From an uncultured Collinsella sp. (lineage in GTDB: Bacteria > Actinomycetota > Coriobacteriia > Coriobacteriales > Coriobacteriaceae): a stretch of DNA of 60,069 nucleotides. This document shows, piece after piece, positions 16,851-25,648 of the stretch. The DNA lies in the NCBI GenBank assembly GCA_905209455.1, contig CAJLTA010000013.1, positions 1-60,069 on the forward strand, read 5' to 3'. The position numbers were made by a program, and so were the translations under genes. Each line of letters opens with the position of its first letter. Position 1 is the first letter of the stretch. The notes under the pieces were generated by a model, which was not told the DNA's origin, ran no database searches, and was given only the letters and a program-made list of their open reading frames with translations.

Positions 16851-17614
16851 AGATAGCAGAGGCAATCGGCGCGGCGTTCGGAACGTTCTCGCGCATCCCC
16901 GTCCCGAAATCGGCCTGGACCGATTTCGGGTCAACCCATGCGCTTGCCGCGTTTCCCCTGGTGGGCCTTGCGGAAGGCTTCCTCATGACGGCGTGGGGGC
17001 ACGTGGCGAACCTTCTCGGCGTGACCGCGACCATCGTCGCGGCCGTGCTCGTGGCGCTGCCTGTGGCGGTGACGGGAGGCATTCACCTAGACGGGCTCTG
17101 CGACACCTCCGACGCACTTGCAAGTTGGGCCCCGCGCGAGCAAAAGCTCGAGATCATGCACGACCCGCGGGCGGGCGCCTTCGGGGTCATTGGTGTTGTC
17201 GTGTACCTTATTCTGCAGTTTTCCCTGTTCACCGCGCTGCCGCTTACGGCGGGGGCGTTCCTCGCGCTTCTGTGCTCGCTCGTGTTCTCCCGCGCGCTTT
17301 CGGGGCTCGCCGTAGAATGCTGGCCTGCCGCGCGGGCGGACGGCATGGCCGCGGGGCTCTCGCCTTCGAAGAAGCGCGCGGCGATCGTTGTGCCGCTTTG
17401 CGCTTTCGCTGCGGCTTCGGCTGCAGGGATGGTCGCGTGCGCTCAGGCCGTCGGCGCCCTTATGGCGGTGGCGGGGCTTTTGGCGCTCGCGTGGTACCGC
17501 CATGTTGCCCTGTCCCGCTTCGGTGGGGTGACGGGGGATTTGGCCGGATGGTTTCTGCAATGGGCCGAGCTCGCGATGCTTGCCATGCTGGTGGCGGGGG
17601 GCATGCTCCTATGA
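16847..17614 (+). CDS. cobS: Adenosylcobinamide-GDP ribazoletransferase (cobalamin synthase)
   Basis: 255 residues with six to seven hydrophobic helices. FGTFSRIPVP at the N-terminus, GGIHLDGLCDTSDAL and EIMHDPRAGAFGVIGVV are the CobS metal/nucleotide-site signatures. An integral membrane enzyme that joins adenosylcobinamide-GDP to alpha-ribazole. The start is GTG at 16847, overlapping the cobU stop; the longer frame upstream is inside cobU. Confidence 0.94.
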   Translation: MKIAEAIGAAFGTFSRIPVPKSAWTDFGSTHALAAFPLVGLAEGFLMTAWGHVANLLGVTATIVAAVLVALPVAVTGGIHLDGLCDTSDALASWAPREQKLEIMHDPRAGAFGVIGVVVYLILQFSLFTALPLTAGAFLALLCSLVFSRALSGLAVECWPAARADGMAAGLSPSKKRAAIVVPLCAFAAASAAGMVACAQAVGALMAVAGLLALAWYRHVALSRFGGVTGDLAGWFLQWAELAMLAMLVAGGMLL

Positions 17615-18612
17615 TGCTCGTGGTAGGTGGCGCGCATTCGGGGAAGAGGACCTTCGTGCGCGAAAAGCTCGGGTTCGCGGCGGACGATTTCGTCGACGCG
17701 GCGCAGCTCGCGGCGGGCAGCGTGCCCGCGGCTTTTGCCGGCCGCGTCGCGTACCGTGCTGAGGAACTCGTACGCGCGCTCGACGCTGACCGGGCGCTCG
17801 AGTGGCTGATCGGCTTCGACGCAGTGATTCTGACCTTGGTCGGCTCGGGGGTCGTCCCTATGCGTGCGGAAGACGCCCAATGGCGCGAGCGCGCGGGGCG
17901 CCTGGGATGCGCGCTCGCTGCGCGCGCCGACGTCGTCGTGCGCATGACGTGCGGGATTCCCCAGGTCATCAAAGGAAACCTTGCCGATGCGCCTCGAGGG
18001 ACGCTGGGCGCGGGCGCGCCTTTGGAAGTCATCTTCGTGCGCCATGGTTCCACGGCGGGCACGGAAGACCATCGCTACAGCGGGGCGGGCACCGACGAGC
18101 CCCTGTCGAGCGCGGGCGAGCGCGCTTTGCGCGATCTCGCGTGCGATCGTGACGTGTTCCGTGTTATCACGAGCGGCATGGCCCGCACCGACCAGACGGC
18201 ACGCATTCTCTTCCCGAACGCGGAGCTTATGGCGTGCCCTGGTCTGCGCGAGATGGATTTCGGCGACTTCGAGGGGCGAAGCGCCGCCGAGCTTAAAGAG
18301 GATGCGCGTTACCGCGCCTGGGTAGACTCCTGGTGTGAGACGCGCTGCCCGCATGGCGAGGGCAAGAGCGATTTCACCCGCCGCGTCGTCGCGGCGTTTC
18401 GGGAGGCGTGCGATTCGGAGCGCGCCCAGGGGAGTGGGCGCGCCGTCTTCGTCGTTCACGCGGGTACCGTGAAAGCGCTGCTCTCCGAGCTAGCTGTCCC
18501 GAAAATGGGATACTTCGACGTGCATACCGAGCCGGGCGGCGCATGGGCCGCCACCTGGGATGGGCGCTGCCTTCGCGACGTTCGCCCCGCTTCGGGGGGC
18601 GATGCCCGGTGA
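17611..18612 (+). CDS. Fusion of a short CobU-like NTPase domain and an alpha-ribazole phosphatase-like histidine phosphatase
   Basis: 333 residues. Residues 1 to about 135 form a reduced CobU-like domain with P-loop VVGGAHSGKR and the CobU-type ending MTCGIPQVIKG, but the central guanylyltransferase region is poorly kept. Residues about 145-325 form a phosphoglycerate-mutase-like phosphatase with catalytic FVRHGSTAG, SGMARTDQTA and HAGTVKALL, as in CobC. The second half probably dephosphorylates alpha-ribazole phosphate. The first may be a paralogue of the full CobU two genes upstream, with an uncertain role. It overlaps cobS by four bases. Confidence 0.8.
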   Translation: MMLVVGGAHSGKRTFVREKLGFAADDFVDAAQLAAGSVPAAFAGRVAYRAEELVRALDADRALEWLIGFDAVILTLVGSGVVPMRAEDAQWRERAGRLGCALAARADVVVRMTCGIPQVIKGNLADAPRGTLGAGAPLEVIFVRHGSTAGTEDHRYSGAGTDEPLSSAGERALRDLACDRDVFRVITSGMARTDQTARILFPNAELMACPGLREMDFGDFEGRSAAELKEDARYRAWVDSWCETRCPHGEGKSDFTRRVVAAFREACDSERAQGSGRAVFVVHAGTVKALLSELAVPKMGYFDVHTEPGGAWAATWDGRCLRDVRPASGGDAR

Positions 18613-19586
18613 TGACGATTCTTGCCGTCGCCGCCGGGTTCGCGGCCGACCTTGCCTTCGGCGACCCGCGCTGGCTTCCCCATCCCGTCGTCGCCATGGG
18701 GCACGCGATCACATGGGCCGAAGGCCGCCTGCGGGGCGCATTCCCGCAAACGTCCGCGGGCACGCGTGCCGCAGGGCTTGTGCTCGCCGTGGCGCTTCCG
18801 CTTGCGTGTGGGCTTTTGACCTGGGGTATCCTACATCTTTGCGGCATGGTTCACTCCGGCTTGCGCTTCGTGGCCGAGGCATGGGCGAGCTATCAGATTC
18901 TCGCGACATGCGAGCTGCGCCGCCAGAGCCTGGCCGTGGCCCGCGCGTTCTCGAAGGGCGGCCTTGTCGCGGCTCGCGAAGCCGTCGGGCTCATCGTGGG
19001 ACGCGACACGTCTGTTCTCGACGAGCAGGGCGTCGCGCGCGCCGCCGTGGAAACGGTGGCGGAGAACGCGAGCGACGGCGTCATCGCGCCGCTTTTCTAC
19101 CTTATGATCGGGGGTGCGCCCTTGGGCATGGCGTACAAGGCGGTGAACACGCTCGACAGCATGGTGGGCTACAAAAACGAGCGCTACATCGACTTCGGCC
19201 GCGCCTCGGCGCGCCTCGACGATGCGGTGAACTGGATTCCCTCGCGCTTATCGGCCCTGTTCATGATCGCCGTGTGCCCGATCGTCGGGCTCGACGCGCG
19301 CGGGGCGGCGCGCATCTGGCGCCGCGACAGGCGTCGCCATGCGAGCCCCAACTCGGCGCAGACCGAGTCAGCGTGTGCGGGCGCGCTCGGGCTGCGCCTG
19401 GCAGGACCCGCGGTGTATTTCGGCAAGCTCGTTGAGAAACCGACGATAGGCGACGCGTCCCGTGAAATCGAGTGGGGCGACATCGCCCGGGCGACAAGGC
19501 TCATGCTCGCCGCGTCCGTATGCGCGCTCGTCGTCTTCGGCGCCGCGCGCGCGGCGATCGTGCTCGCCGTGGGGGCGATGGCATGA
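18612..19586 (+). CDS. cbiB: Adenosylcobinamide-phosphate synthase
   Basis: 324 residues, membrane protein with several hydrophobic helices. DLAFGDPRWLPHPVVAMG at the N-terminus, VETVAENASDGVIAPLFY and YKAVNTLDSMVGY are CbiB/CobD hallmarks. It attaches the aminopropanol-phosphate arm to adenosylcobyric acid. ATG at 18612 overlaps the preceding stop; a GTG one codon earlier is an alternative. Confidence 0.94.
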   Translation: MTILAVAAGFAADLAFGDPRWLPHPVVAMGHAITWAEGRLRGAFPQTSAGTRAAGLVLAVALPLACGLLTWGILHLCGMVHSGLRFVAEAWASYQILATCELRRQSLAVARAFSKGGLVAAREAVGLIVGRDTSVLDEQGVARAAVETVAENASDGVIAPLFYLMIGGAPLGMAYKAVNTLDSMVGYKNERYIDFGRASARLDDAVNWIPSRLSALFMIAVCPIVGLDARGAARIWRRDRRRHASPNSAQTESACAGALGLRLAGPAVYFGKLVEKPTIGDASREIEWGDIARATRLMLAASVCALVVFGAARAAIVLAVGAMA

Positions 19587-20806
19587 GGGAAGACCACGCC
19601 GCGTCCCGGGCTGCCGGGGGAATCCTGCGCGCCCGTGCGCATGGGGGCAGCTCGCAATCGCTCGGCATCGTTTGCGAAGGGGGCGCCTCCGACCTTATCG
19701 ACTTCTCGGTGAACGTGAATCCGGCAGGCCCCTCGCCGCGCGCCGTCGCCGCAGCTTGCAAGGCGCTTTCTCGAATCGACGCCTACCCCGATAGGGAAAG
19801 CCGCGCCCTCGTTCGCGCCCTAGCGCGCGCCCAGGGCATTCCCGAAGATACTATCGTCTGCGGCGCGGGCGCGTCCGACATCATCTGGCGGCTCGCCGCG
19901 GCGGTGCGCCCGAAACGCATCGTCGTGTGCGCGCCGACGTTCTCTGACTATGCGGAGGCGGCATCGTACTACGGCGCATGCGTGCAGGAGTTCCCGCTCT
20001 CCGAAGCGGACGACTTCGACGTGCCCGCCTCCTTCGCCCGCGCGATCGAGGGGCCGGGAGACGTGGCGTACCTCTGCAATCCGAACAACCCGACGGGGCG
20101 CCTCGTCGACCCCCGCGTGATCGATGCCGCGGCTTGCCGCTGCGAGCAGGCGGGCGCGTTGCTCGTCGTGGACGAGTGCTTCCTCGGATTTGCGCCCGAC
20201 GCCCGCGAAAGGAGCGTGGCCGCACGCGCCGCGTGTTCGCGCCATGTGGCCGTGCTCTCCGCGTTCACCAAGCTCTACGGAATGGCGGGGTTGCGGTTGG
20301 GATATCTGATCAGCGGAAACGCCCAACTCATTGAGGGGATTCGCCGGGCGGGGCAGGCATGGCCCGTCTCCTCGGTCGCCGAGGCCGCGGGCATCGCCGC
20401 CCTAGAAGACGTCGAATACGTCTCGCGCACGCGCGATGTTTTGGCGGGCGAGCGAGCGTGGCTTTCCCACGAGCTCTCCTCGCTCGGGCTTTCCGTCGTG
20501 CCGTCGGATGCGAACTTTCTTTTAGTTCGCACGCCGGCGAAAGACATCCCCGAGCGCCTGTATAAACAGGGGATTTTGGTCCGCACGTGCGACTCGTTTT
20601 CGGTACTGTCCCGTTTCTGGTGCCGCGTCGCGGTGCGCACGCGCAAGGAGAATGCCCGGCTTGTGATGGCGTTCAGCCGCGCGCTTCGGGCGGAAGGTGC
20701 ATCGGGCGAAGGCGAACCTGACGAACGGGGCGGCGCTTCTTGCAGCGGCGCTATGGCGGGCGCGGATGGCCGAGGCTCGGAGAAGGAGGTCGATACCCGT
20801 GGGTAG
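19583..20806 (+). CDS. cobD: Threonine-phosphate decarboxylase, PLP-dependent
   Basis: 407 residues, fold type I aminotransferase. LIDFSVNVNPAGPSPRAV near the N-terminus, CNPNNPTGRLV, and SAFTKLYGMAGLRLGY with the PLP lysine identify CobD. It makes aminopropanol phosphate for CbiB, encoded just upstream. A Gly/Glu/Ser-rich C-terminal tail of about 40 residues goes beyond the usual end and holds the cbiP ribosome site, so it may be a run-on. It overlaps cbiB by four bases. Confidence 0.92.
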   Translation: MREDHAASRAAGGILRARAHGGSSQSLGIVCEGGASDLIDFSVNVNPAGPSPRAVAAACKALSRIDAYPDRESRALVRALARAQGIPEDTIVCGAGASDIIWRLAAAVRPKRIVVCAPTFSDYAEAASYYGACVQEFPLSEADDFDVPASFARAIEGPGDVAYLCNPNNPTGRLVDPRVIDAAACRCEQAGALLVVDECFLGFAPDARERSVAARAACSRHVAVLSAFTKLYGMAGLRLGYLISGNAQLIEGIRRAGQAWPVSSVAEAAGIAALEDVEYVSRTRDVLAGERAWLSHELSSLGLSVVPSDANFLLVRTPAKDIPERLYKQGILVRTCDSFSVLSRFWCRVAVRTRKENARLVMAFSRALRAEGASGEGEPDERGGASCSGAMAGADGRGSEKEVDTRG

Positions 20807-22298
20807 GGCGAAGCCCATCATGATCCAGGGCACCATGTCGAACGCGGGGAAGAGCCTGCTTGCGGCGGGGCTGTGCCGCGTGCTTTCGCAGGACGGCCTG
20901 CGCGTGGCTCCCTTCAAGAGCCAGAACATGGCGCTCAACAGCGGTGTCACGGCCGACGGGCTCGAGATGGGGCGCGCCCAGATCATGCAGGCCGAGGCGT
21001 GCGGCATCGCGCCCGACGTGCGCATGAACCCCATCCTGCTCAAGCCCGAAAGCGACCACCGAAGCCAGCTCATCGTGGCCGGCAAGGCGCAGGGGGCCTT
21101 CGCTGCGAGGGACTACTTCGCGCGAAAGAAGGCGCTCATGCCGCAGATTTTGGAGGCGTTCGATTCGCTCGCGGAGGAAAACGACGTTATCGTCATCGAG
21201 GGCGCCGGCAGCCCCGTCGAAATCAACCTTGCCGAAAACGACATCGTCAACATGGGGCTCGCGCGCGCCGTGTCCTCCCCCGTGCTGCTCGCGGGCGACA
21301 TCGACCCAGGCGGGGTGTTTGCCCAGCTCTACGGCACGGTCGCGCTCCTTGCGCCCGAGGATCGCGCGCTTTTGCGGGGGCTTGTGGTAAACAAGTTCCG
21401 CGGCGATGTGGAAATCCTGCGTCCGGGTTTGGCCCCACTCGAGAAGATGTGCGGGGTTCCCGCCGTGGGGGTCGTGCCGTATCTTACGCTCGACCTGGAC
21501 GACGAGGACTCGCTCGCGCCGCGCCTATCTGCCCGCGAGGCGCGCGGCGTCATCGACGTCGCCGTCGTGCGCCTTCCGCATCTGTCGAACTTCACCGACT
21601 TCGACCCGCTTTCGCGCGTGCCCGGCGTGGGCGTGCGCTATGTTTCCTCGACGACCGATCTGGGCCGACCCGACCTGGTGGTGCTCCCCGGCTCGAAGAC
21701 CACGCTCGACGACGCGCGCTGGCTTGCGGCTAGCGGCATCGGAGCCTGTGTACGCGCGCTTTCGGGCGCGGGCACGCCGGTGCTCGGCATATGCGGAGGC
21801 TACCAGCTTTTGGGAGACGAGCTTTCCGACCCGCACGGCAGGGAAGGCGCTGGCACCGCGCGCGGGCTCGGGCTCATCCCTGCAAGTACGGAGTTCAAGG
21901 AGGAAAAGCGCCTCGCCCAGTCGGAACTGCGCATCACGGGCGCCCAAGGCGCGTTCTCGGTGTGGAACGGCATGACGGCGCGCGGGTACGAGATTCACGA
22001 CGGCGAAACGACCGTCTTCTGCGCCCCTGCGGGCACGATTGGCGGCAAACCAGAAGGCGCGGCCTGCGGAAACGTGTTCGGAACCTATCTCCACGGCCTG
22101 TTCGACGAACCGGGGGTGGCGCTCGCCCTCGCGCGCTCGCTCGCGCGCATGCGCGGCCTGCCCGAGAGCGTCGTGGGTACCGCGGGCGCGGCGTCCGCGG
22201 CCGATCACCGTGCGCGCGAGTTCGACCGCCTGGCCGACGCCGTGCGCGGGGCGCTCGACATGGAGTATGTCTACCGTATTATCGAGGAGGGCGTATGA
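20799..22298 (+). CDS. cbiP: Cobyric acid synthase (glutamine-hydrolysing)
   Basis: 499 residues. MIQGTMSNAGKSLLAAGLCR at the N-terminus (DTBS-like domain), VIEGAGSPVEINL, then an amidotransferase domain with nucleophile Cys in LGICGGYQLLG and His in GTYLHGLFD. It amidates the b, d, e and g side chains. The start is GTG 20799, preceded by a near-perfect AGAAGGAGGT; the open frame extends upstream inside cobD but lacks a better start. Confidence 0.94.
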   Translation: MGRAKPIMIQGTMSNAGKSLLAAGLCRVLSQDGLRVAPFKSQNMALNSGVTADGLEMGRAQIMQAEACGIAPDVRMNPILLKPESDHRSQLIVAGKAQGAFAARDYFARKKALMPQILEAFDSLAEENDVIVIEGAGSPVEINLAENDIVNMGLARAVSSPVLLAGDIDPGGVFAQLYGTVALLAPEDRALLRGLVVNKFRGDVEILRPGLAPLEKMCGVPAVGVVPYLTLDLDDEDSLAPRLSAREARGVIDVAVVRLPHLSNFTDFDPLSRVPGVGVRYVSSTTDLGRPDLVVLPGSKTTLDDARWLAASGIGACVRALSGAGTPVLGICGGYQLLGDELSDPHGREGAGTARGLGLIPASTEFKEEKRLAQSELRITGAQGAFSVWNGMTARGYEIHDGETTVFCAPAGTIGGKPEGAACGNVFGTYLHGLFDEPGVALALARSLARMRGLPESVVGTAGAASAADHRAREFDRLADAVRGALDMEYVYRIIEEGV

Positions 22299-22810
22299 TC
22301 CACGTGTATCATGGCGACGGCAAAGGCAAGACCACGGCGGCGATGGGCCTCGCCCTTCGCATGCTCGCCGCAGGCCGCCGCGTCGTCGTCGTGCAGTTCC
22401 TGAAAGACGGCGAAAGCGGGGAGGCGCGCCTGCTCGCCGAGCATTTCGGCGTGCCCGTGTTCGCGGGGAAGGCGTCGGACAAGTTTACCTGGTCGATGAC
22501 GTCGGAAGAACTTGCCGCGACGCGCGAGCTGCACAATGGGAACCTCGCCTCCGCGCTCGCCGAGCTCAAGGGCGCGCAGGAGGGGCTGCTCGTGCTCGAC
22601 GAGGCGCTCGACGCGCTTTCGAAGGGGCTTGTCGACGAGGCGCTCGTGGACCGCGCGCTCGATATGTCCGCGCGCGGCGTCGAAGTAGCGCTCACCGGGC
22701 GCGCGCCTTCCCGCAAGATCGTGGAGAAGGCCGACTACATAACCGAGATGCGGTGCGAGAAACACCCCTACGAGCAGGGGGTATGTGCAAGGGAAGGAGT
22801 GGAGTACTAG
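22295..22810 (+). CDS. cobA: Cob(I)alamin adenosyltransferase, CobA/BtuR type
   Basis: 171 residues. The N-terminal P-loop VYHGDGKGKTTAAMG, VVVVQFLKDGE and LLVLDEALDAL are the BtuR/CobO/CobA signatures; TGRAPSRKIVEKADYITEM is the usual C-terminal region. It adds the 5'-deoxyadenosyl group to Co(I) corrinoids, useful in both synthesis and salvage. ATG overlaps the cbiP stop. Confidence 0.95.
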   Translation: MIHVYHGDGKGKTTAAMGLALRMLAAGRRVVVVQFLKDGESGEARLLAEHFGVPVFAGKASDKFTWSMTSEELAATRELHNGNLASALAELKGAQEGLLVLDEALDALSKGLVDEALVDRALDMSARGVEVALTGRAPSRKIVEKADYITEMRCEKHPYEQGVCAREGVEY

Positions 22811-23452
22811 ATGGATTCCAAGGAGATGGCGCCCGGCGACATCGAGCGGCGCAGCTTCGAGATCATTACCGAAGAGCTTGGCGGCCACACGTTCCCGCCG
22901 CTCGAAGAGCCCGTCGTGAAGCGCGTTATCCACACCACTGCCGACTTCTCGTACGCCGATTCCCTCGTGTTCACCCATGACGCCGCGCACTGTGCGCTCG
23001 ACGCACTGCGCGCAGGGGCCACGGTGCTCACCGACACGAACATGGCGCTCGCAGGCATAAGCAAGCCCGCGCTCGCGAAGCTCGGCTGCAAGGCCGTGTG
23101 CTACATGGCCGACCCTGATGTCGCCGCGGCTGCGCGCTCCGCGGGCACGACTCGCGCCGTTGCGAGCATGGACAAAGCTTGCGGCATCGAGGGTCCGCTC
23201 ATCGTGGCCGTCGGCAACGCTCCCACAGCACTTCTGCGCCTCGCCGAGCTCATGGACGCGGGGAAGATCGCGCCCGCGCTCGTCGTTGGGGTGCCGGTCG
23301 GGTTTGTGAACGTGGTCGAGGCAAAAGAGGAGCTACTCGCGCGACGCGTGCCGACCATCGTCGCGAGGGGTCGCAAGGGCGGCTCGACCGTGGCGGCCGC
23401 CATTATGAACGCGCTGCTCTACCAGATCACGCGCCCAGGCGGTCCGAAGTGA
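22811..23452 (+). CDS. cbiC: Cobalt-precorrin-8 methylmutase
   Basis: 213 residues. RSFEIITEE, then VIHTTADFSYADSL with the catalytic histidine, and VGVPVGFVNVVEAKE are CbiC/CobH signatures. It moves the methyl group from C11 to C12 to give cobyrinate. It begins directly after the cobA stop and overlaps cbiJ by four bases. Confidence 0.95.
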   Translation: MDSKEMAPGDIERRSFEIITEELGGHTFPPLEEPVVKRVIHTTADFSYADSLVFTHDAAHCALDALRAGATVLTDTNMALAGISKPALAKLGCKAVCYMADPDVAAAARSAGTTRAVASMDKACGIEGPLIVAVGNAPTALLRLAELMDAGKIAPALVVGVPVGFVNVVEAKEELLARRVPTIVARGRKGGSTVAAAIMNALLYQITRPGGPK

Positions 23453-24222
23453 CGGCGCCCGCATCCGCGCCGGCGCTGCGCATCTTCGCCGGCACCACCG
23501 AGGGCCGCCTTCTGTGCGAATGGGCGAGCGAGGCGGGCATCCCCGCCCGTGCCTACGCGGCAACCGAGTACGGAGGTGAGCTTTTGGGCGAGCTTCCGGG
23601 CATCGAGGTGCATGCGAGCAGGCTCGACGAGGCCGACATGGAGCGCGAGCTTTCCGGCGCGCGCATCGTCGTCGACGCCACGCACCCCTTCGCTACGCTC
23701 GCAAGCGGCAACATCCGGGCCGCTTCGCTCGCCGTGGGTGCACGATGCCTGCGCCTTGCGCGCCCGGCTGAGGCGCTACCCAAAGGCGTCGTGTCGGTCG
23801 CGTCGATCGCCTGCGCGGCGCGCTTTCTCTCCGAGAACCCGGGTCGCGCGCTTCTCACGACGGGGAGCAAGGAGCTTGCTCCCTACACGCGCGTCGCCGA
23901 TTTCGCGGAGCGCTTCTTCGTGCGTGTGCTCCCGCTGCCCGGTGCTATAACGAAGTGCATCGATGCGGGGTTTTCGCCGTCGCACGTCATCGGCATGCAG
24001 GGGCCCTTCACCCGCGAGCTCAACGAGGCGATGCTTCGGCAGGTGGGCGCCCAGTGGCTTGTGACCAAGGACTCGGGAACCGTAGGCGGCACGGCCGAGA
24101 AGCTCGCCGCCGCGCGCGACGTGGGAGCGCGCTGCATCGTGGTCACCCGTCCCGCCGAGGGAAGCGGGGCCCTTTCGCTTCGGGAAGTGGAAGACGCGCT
24201 CTTACGGGAGTTCGCGCGCTAG
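23449..24222 (+). CDS. cbiJ: Cobalt-precorrin-6A reductase
   Basis: 257 residues. IFAGTTEGRLLCEWA (nucleotide-binding start), VVDATHPFATLASGN and VTKDSGTVGGTAEKLAAA are CbiJ/CobK signatures. It reduces the macrocycle with NAD(P)H. The start is GTG at 23449 overlapping the cbiC stop. It is the last gene of the operon; the island ends just beyond it in a decayed transposase fragment. Confidence 0.94.
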   Translation: MTAPASAPALRIFAGTTEGRLLCEWASEAGIPARAYAATEYGGELLGELPGIEVHASRLDEADMERELSGARIVVDATHPFATLASGNIRAASLAVGARCLRLARPAEALPKGVVSVASIACAARFLSENPGRALLTTGSKELAPYTRVADFAERFFVRVLPLPGAITKCIDAGFSPSHVIGMQGPFTRELNEAMLRQVGAQWLVTKDSGTVGGTAEKLAAARDVGARCIVVTRPAEGSGALSLREVEDALLREFAR

Positions 24223-24259
24223 GCGCTCACCGCCCCTGCGCGCCCTTCCGCCCGCGAGG

Positions 24260-24349
24260 AGGAGCGCCTCGAGCAAGCTCGACCCGTACAAGCCCGTCAT
24301 CCGCCAATAGCTAGAGGACGACGCCCGGAACTGGCGCAAGCGGCCCTTC
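24260..24349 (+). pseudogene. Remnant of an IS21-family transposase (IstA-like)
   Basis: The plus frame reads SSKLDPYKPVIRQ, a TAG, then LEDDARNWRKR. This matches the segment following the HTH in IS21 IstA proteins (SKLDPYKP.I...LE.D....RKQRHTA), with TAG where Trp is expected. No intact frame extends either way. It lies 40-130 bp beyond cbiJ at the right edge of the B12 island. Confidence 0.65.
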
Positions 24350-24352
24350 AAT

Positions 24353-24421
24353 AAGTTGCGGTGAAATAGTGTCTGTTTTTGCTGCTAGATAGCATATTCA
24401 GTCCCTAATTCACCGCAACTT
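24353..24421. repeat. Palindromic intergenic repeat, copy 1
   Basis: Ends AAGTTGCGGTGAA (24353-24365) and TTCACCGCAACTT (24409-24421) are perfect inverted copies. Shared with copy 2 (40591-40660) are TGCGGTGAAATAG on the left and CAGTCC...TCACCGCAACT on the right. Non-coding, about 70 bp, between the IS21 remnant and the exporter genes. It looks like a REP or miniature mobile element. Confidence 0.7.
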
Positions 24422-24433
24422 GTTGGTGGTGGC

Positions 24434-25648
24434 TTACTGGTAGCGTAGGCATTCCACCGGGTCGAGCTTTGCTGCACGGCGAGCGGGGTAGAAGCCAAAG
24501 ATTACGCCGATGCCGACCGATACGGCAAACGCGATCAACACTGTTGTAATGGAGAAGCTTGGCGTGATCGTCCCGGTAGCTCCAAACTCGCTCATGATGC
24601 CCGAGCTTGCGGCAAAGAACGTGAGTCCCCATGCCAGCAGATAGCCAATCAGGACACCCAACAGTCCGCCGGTCACGCACAGCGCCGAGGACTCGGCCAA
24701 AAACTGCGCGGTGATATCGCGACGGCTTGCGCCCAGGGCACGGCGAATACCGATCTCGCGAATGCGTTCCGTTACGTTGGTAAGCATCATATTCATAATG
24801 CCGATACCGCCGACAAGCAGCGAGATGCTGGCGACAGCACCCATGATGAGCGAGAACGCGCCCATAAAGGAGTTGAGTGCATCGATGGCGCTTTTCATGG
24901 ATGTCGCCGATACACTGTCGTACTCATCCTCCTCCGCGATGCCCTTCATCGCGCGCACCTTGGACTCGATGGTCTTGCAGAGCTCATCCATGTCCGTGCC
25001 CTCGGCGGCAAGTGCCGTCACACTGGGGAATGAAGGATTCTCGTCGCCAAACAACTCGGAGATGGTTTCGCGTGGCATATACAGCGTGAGCGAGCCCATG
25101 GAGTCGCTGCCGCCATCAATCACGCCTACAATCTGCACCTCGCCGTTGGACACCTTGATGGTTTTCCCCAGCGCATCCTGTTCGTTGCCGTAAAGCTGAT
25201 CGGCGCCGCCGCGGCTGATGAGCGCCACGCGCGAGCCTGATTGGGACTCGGCCTGGGAATAGGTGCGCCCCGCAACGAGCTTGCTGGCCCCCACGGCGTC
25301 GAGCATGTCGCTATCGACACCCTGTGCCATGACGGTATAGCTTTTATCGCCGGTCTTGTACTCGGTATATGCGCTGTCGACAATGCCGATCTGCTCAATC
25401 TGCGGCACCAGTTTTTGAAGTTTCTCGATGTCCGACTCGGTGAGTTCTTGCGACGAATAGATTTGCACCATGCGTGCCGCATTGAGGCCCAGGCTGTTGA
25501 CCAGGCTGTTTTGGATGCCGCCGATGAGCGAGGTCATTGCAATGACTGAGGCGATGCCGATGACAATTCCCAGGATGGTGAGCAGGCTGCGCCCCTTGTT
25601 GGCCTCGAGCGAGTGAAGGGCTTCCTGGATGAGATCGCGGGCGCTCAT
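24434..25648 (-). CDS. ABC transporter permease, MacB/FtsX family
   Basis: 404 residues. One N-terminal helix (GRSLLTILGIVIGIASVIAM), a large extracytoplasmic MacB_PCD domain (about 45-270), then three C-terminal helices, including GIGIMNMMLTNVTERIREIG and IGVIFGFYPARRAAKLDPVE, both classic MacB signatures. It forms a tripartite-type exporter with the ATPase (overlapping ATGA) and the membrane-fusion protein upstream. Substrate unknown; peptides, lipoproteins or antimicrobials are typical. Confidence 0.92.
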   Translation of the reverse strand: MSARDLIQEALHSLEANKGRSLLTILGIVIGIASVIAMTSLIGGIQNSLVNSLGLNAARMVQIYSSQELTESDIEKLQKLVPQIEQIGIVDSAYTEYKTGDKSYTVMAQGVDSDMLDAVGASKLVAGRTYSQAESQSGSRVALISRGGADQLYGNEQDALGKTIKVSNGEVQIVGVIDGGSDSMGSLTLYMPRETISELFGDENPSFPSVTALAAEGTDMDELCKTIESKVRAMKGIAEEDEYDSVSATSMKSAIDALNSFMGAFSLIMGAVASISLLVGGIGIMNMMLTNVTERIREIGIRRALGASRRDITAQFLAESSALCVTGGLLGVLIGYLLAWGLTFFAASSGIMSEFGATGTITPSFSITTVLIAFAVSVGIGVIFGFYPARRAAKLDPVECLRYQ

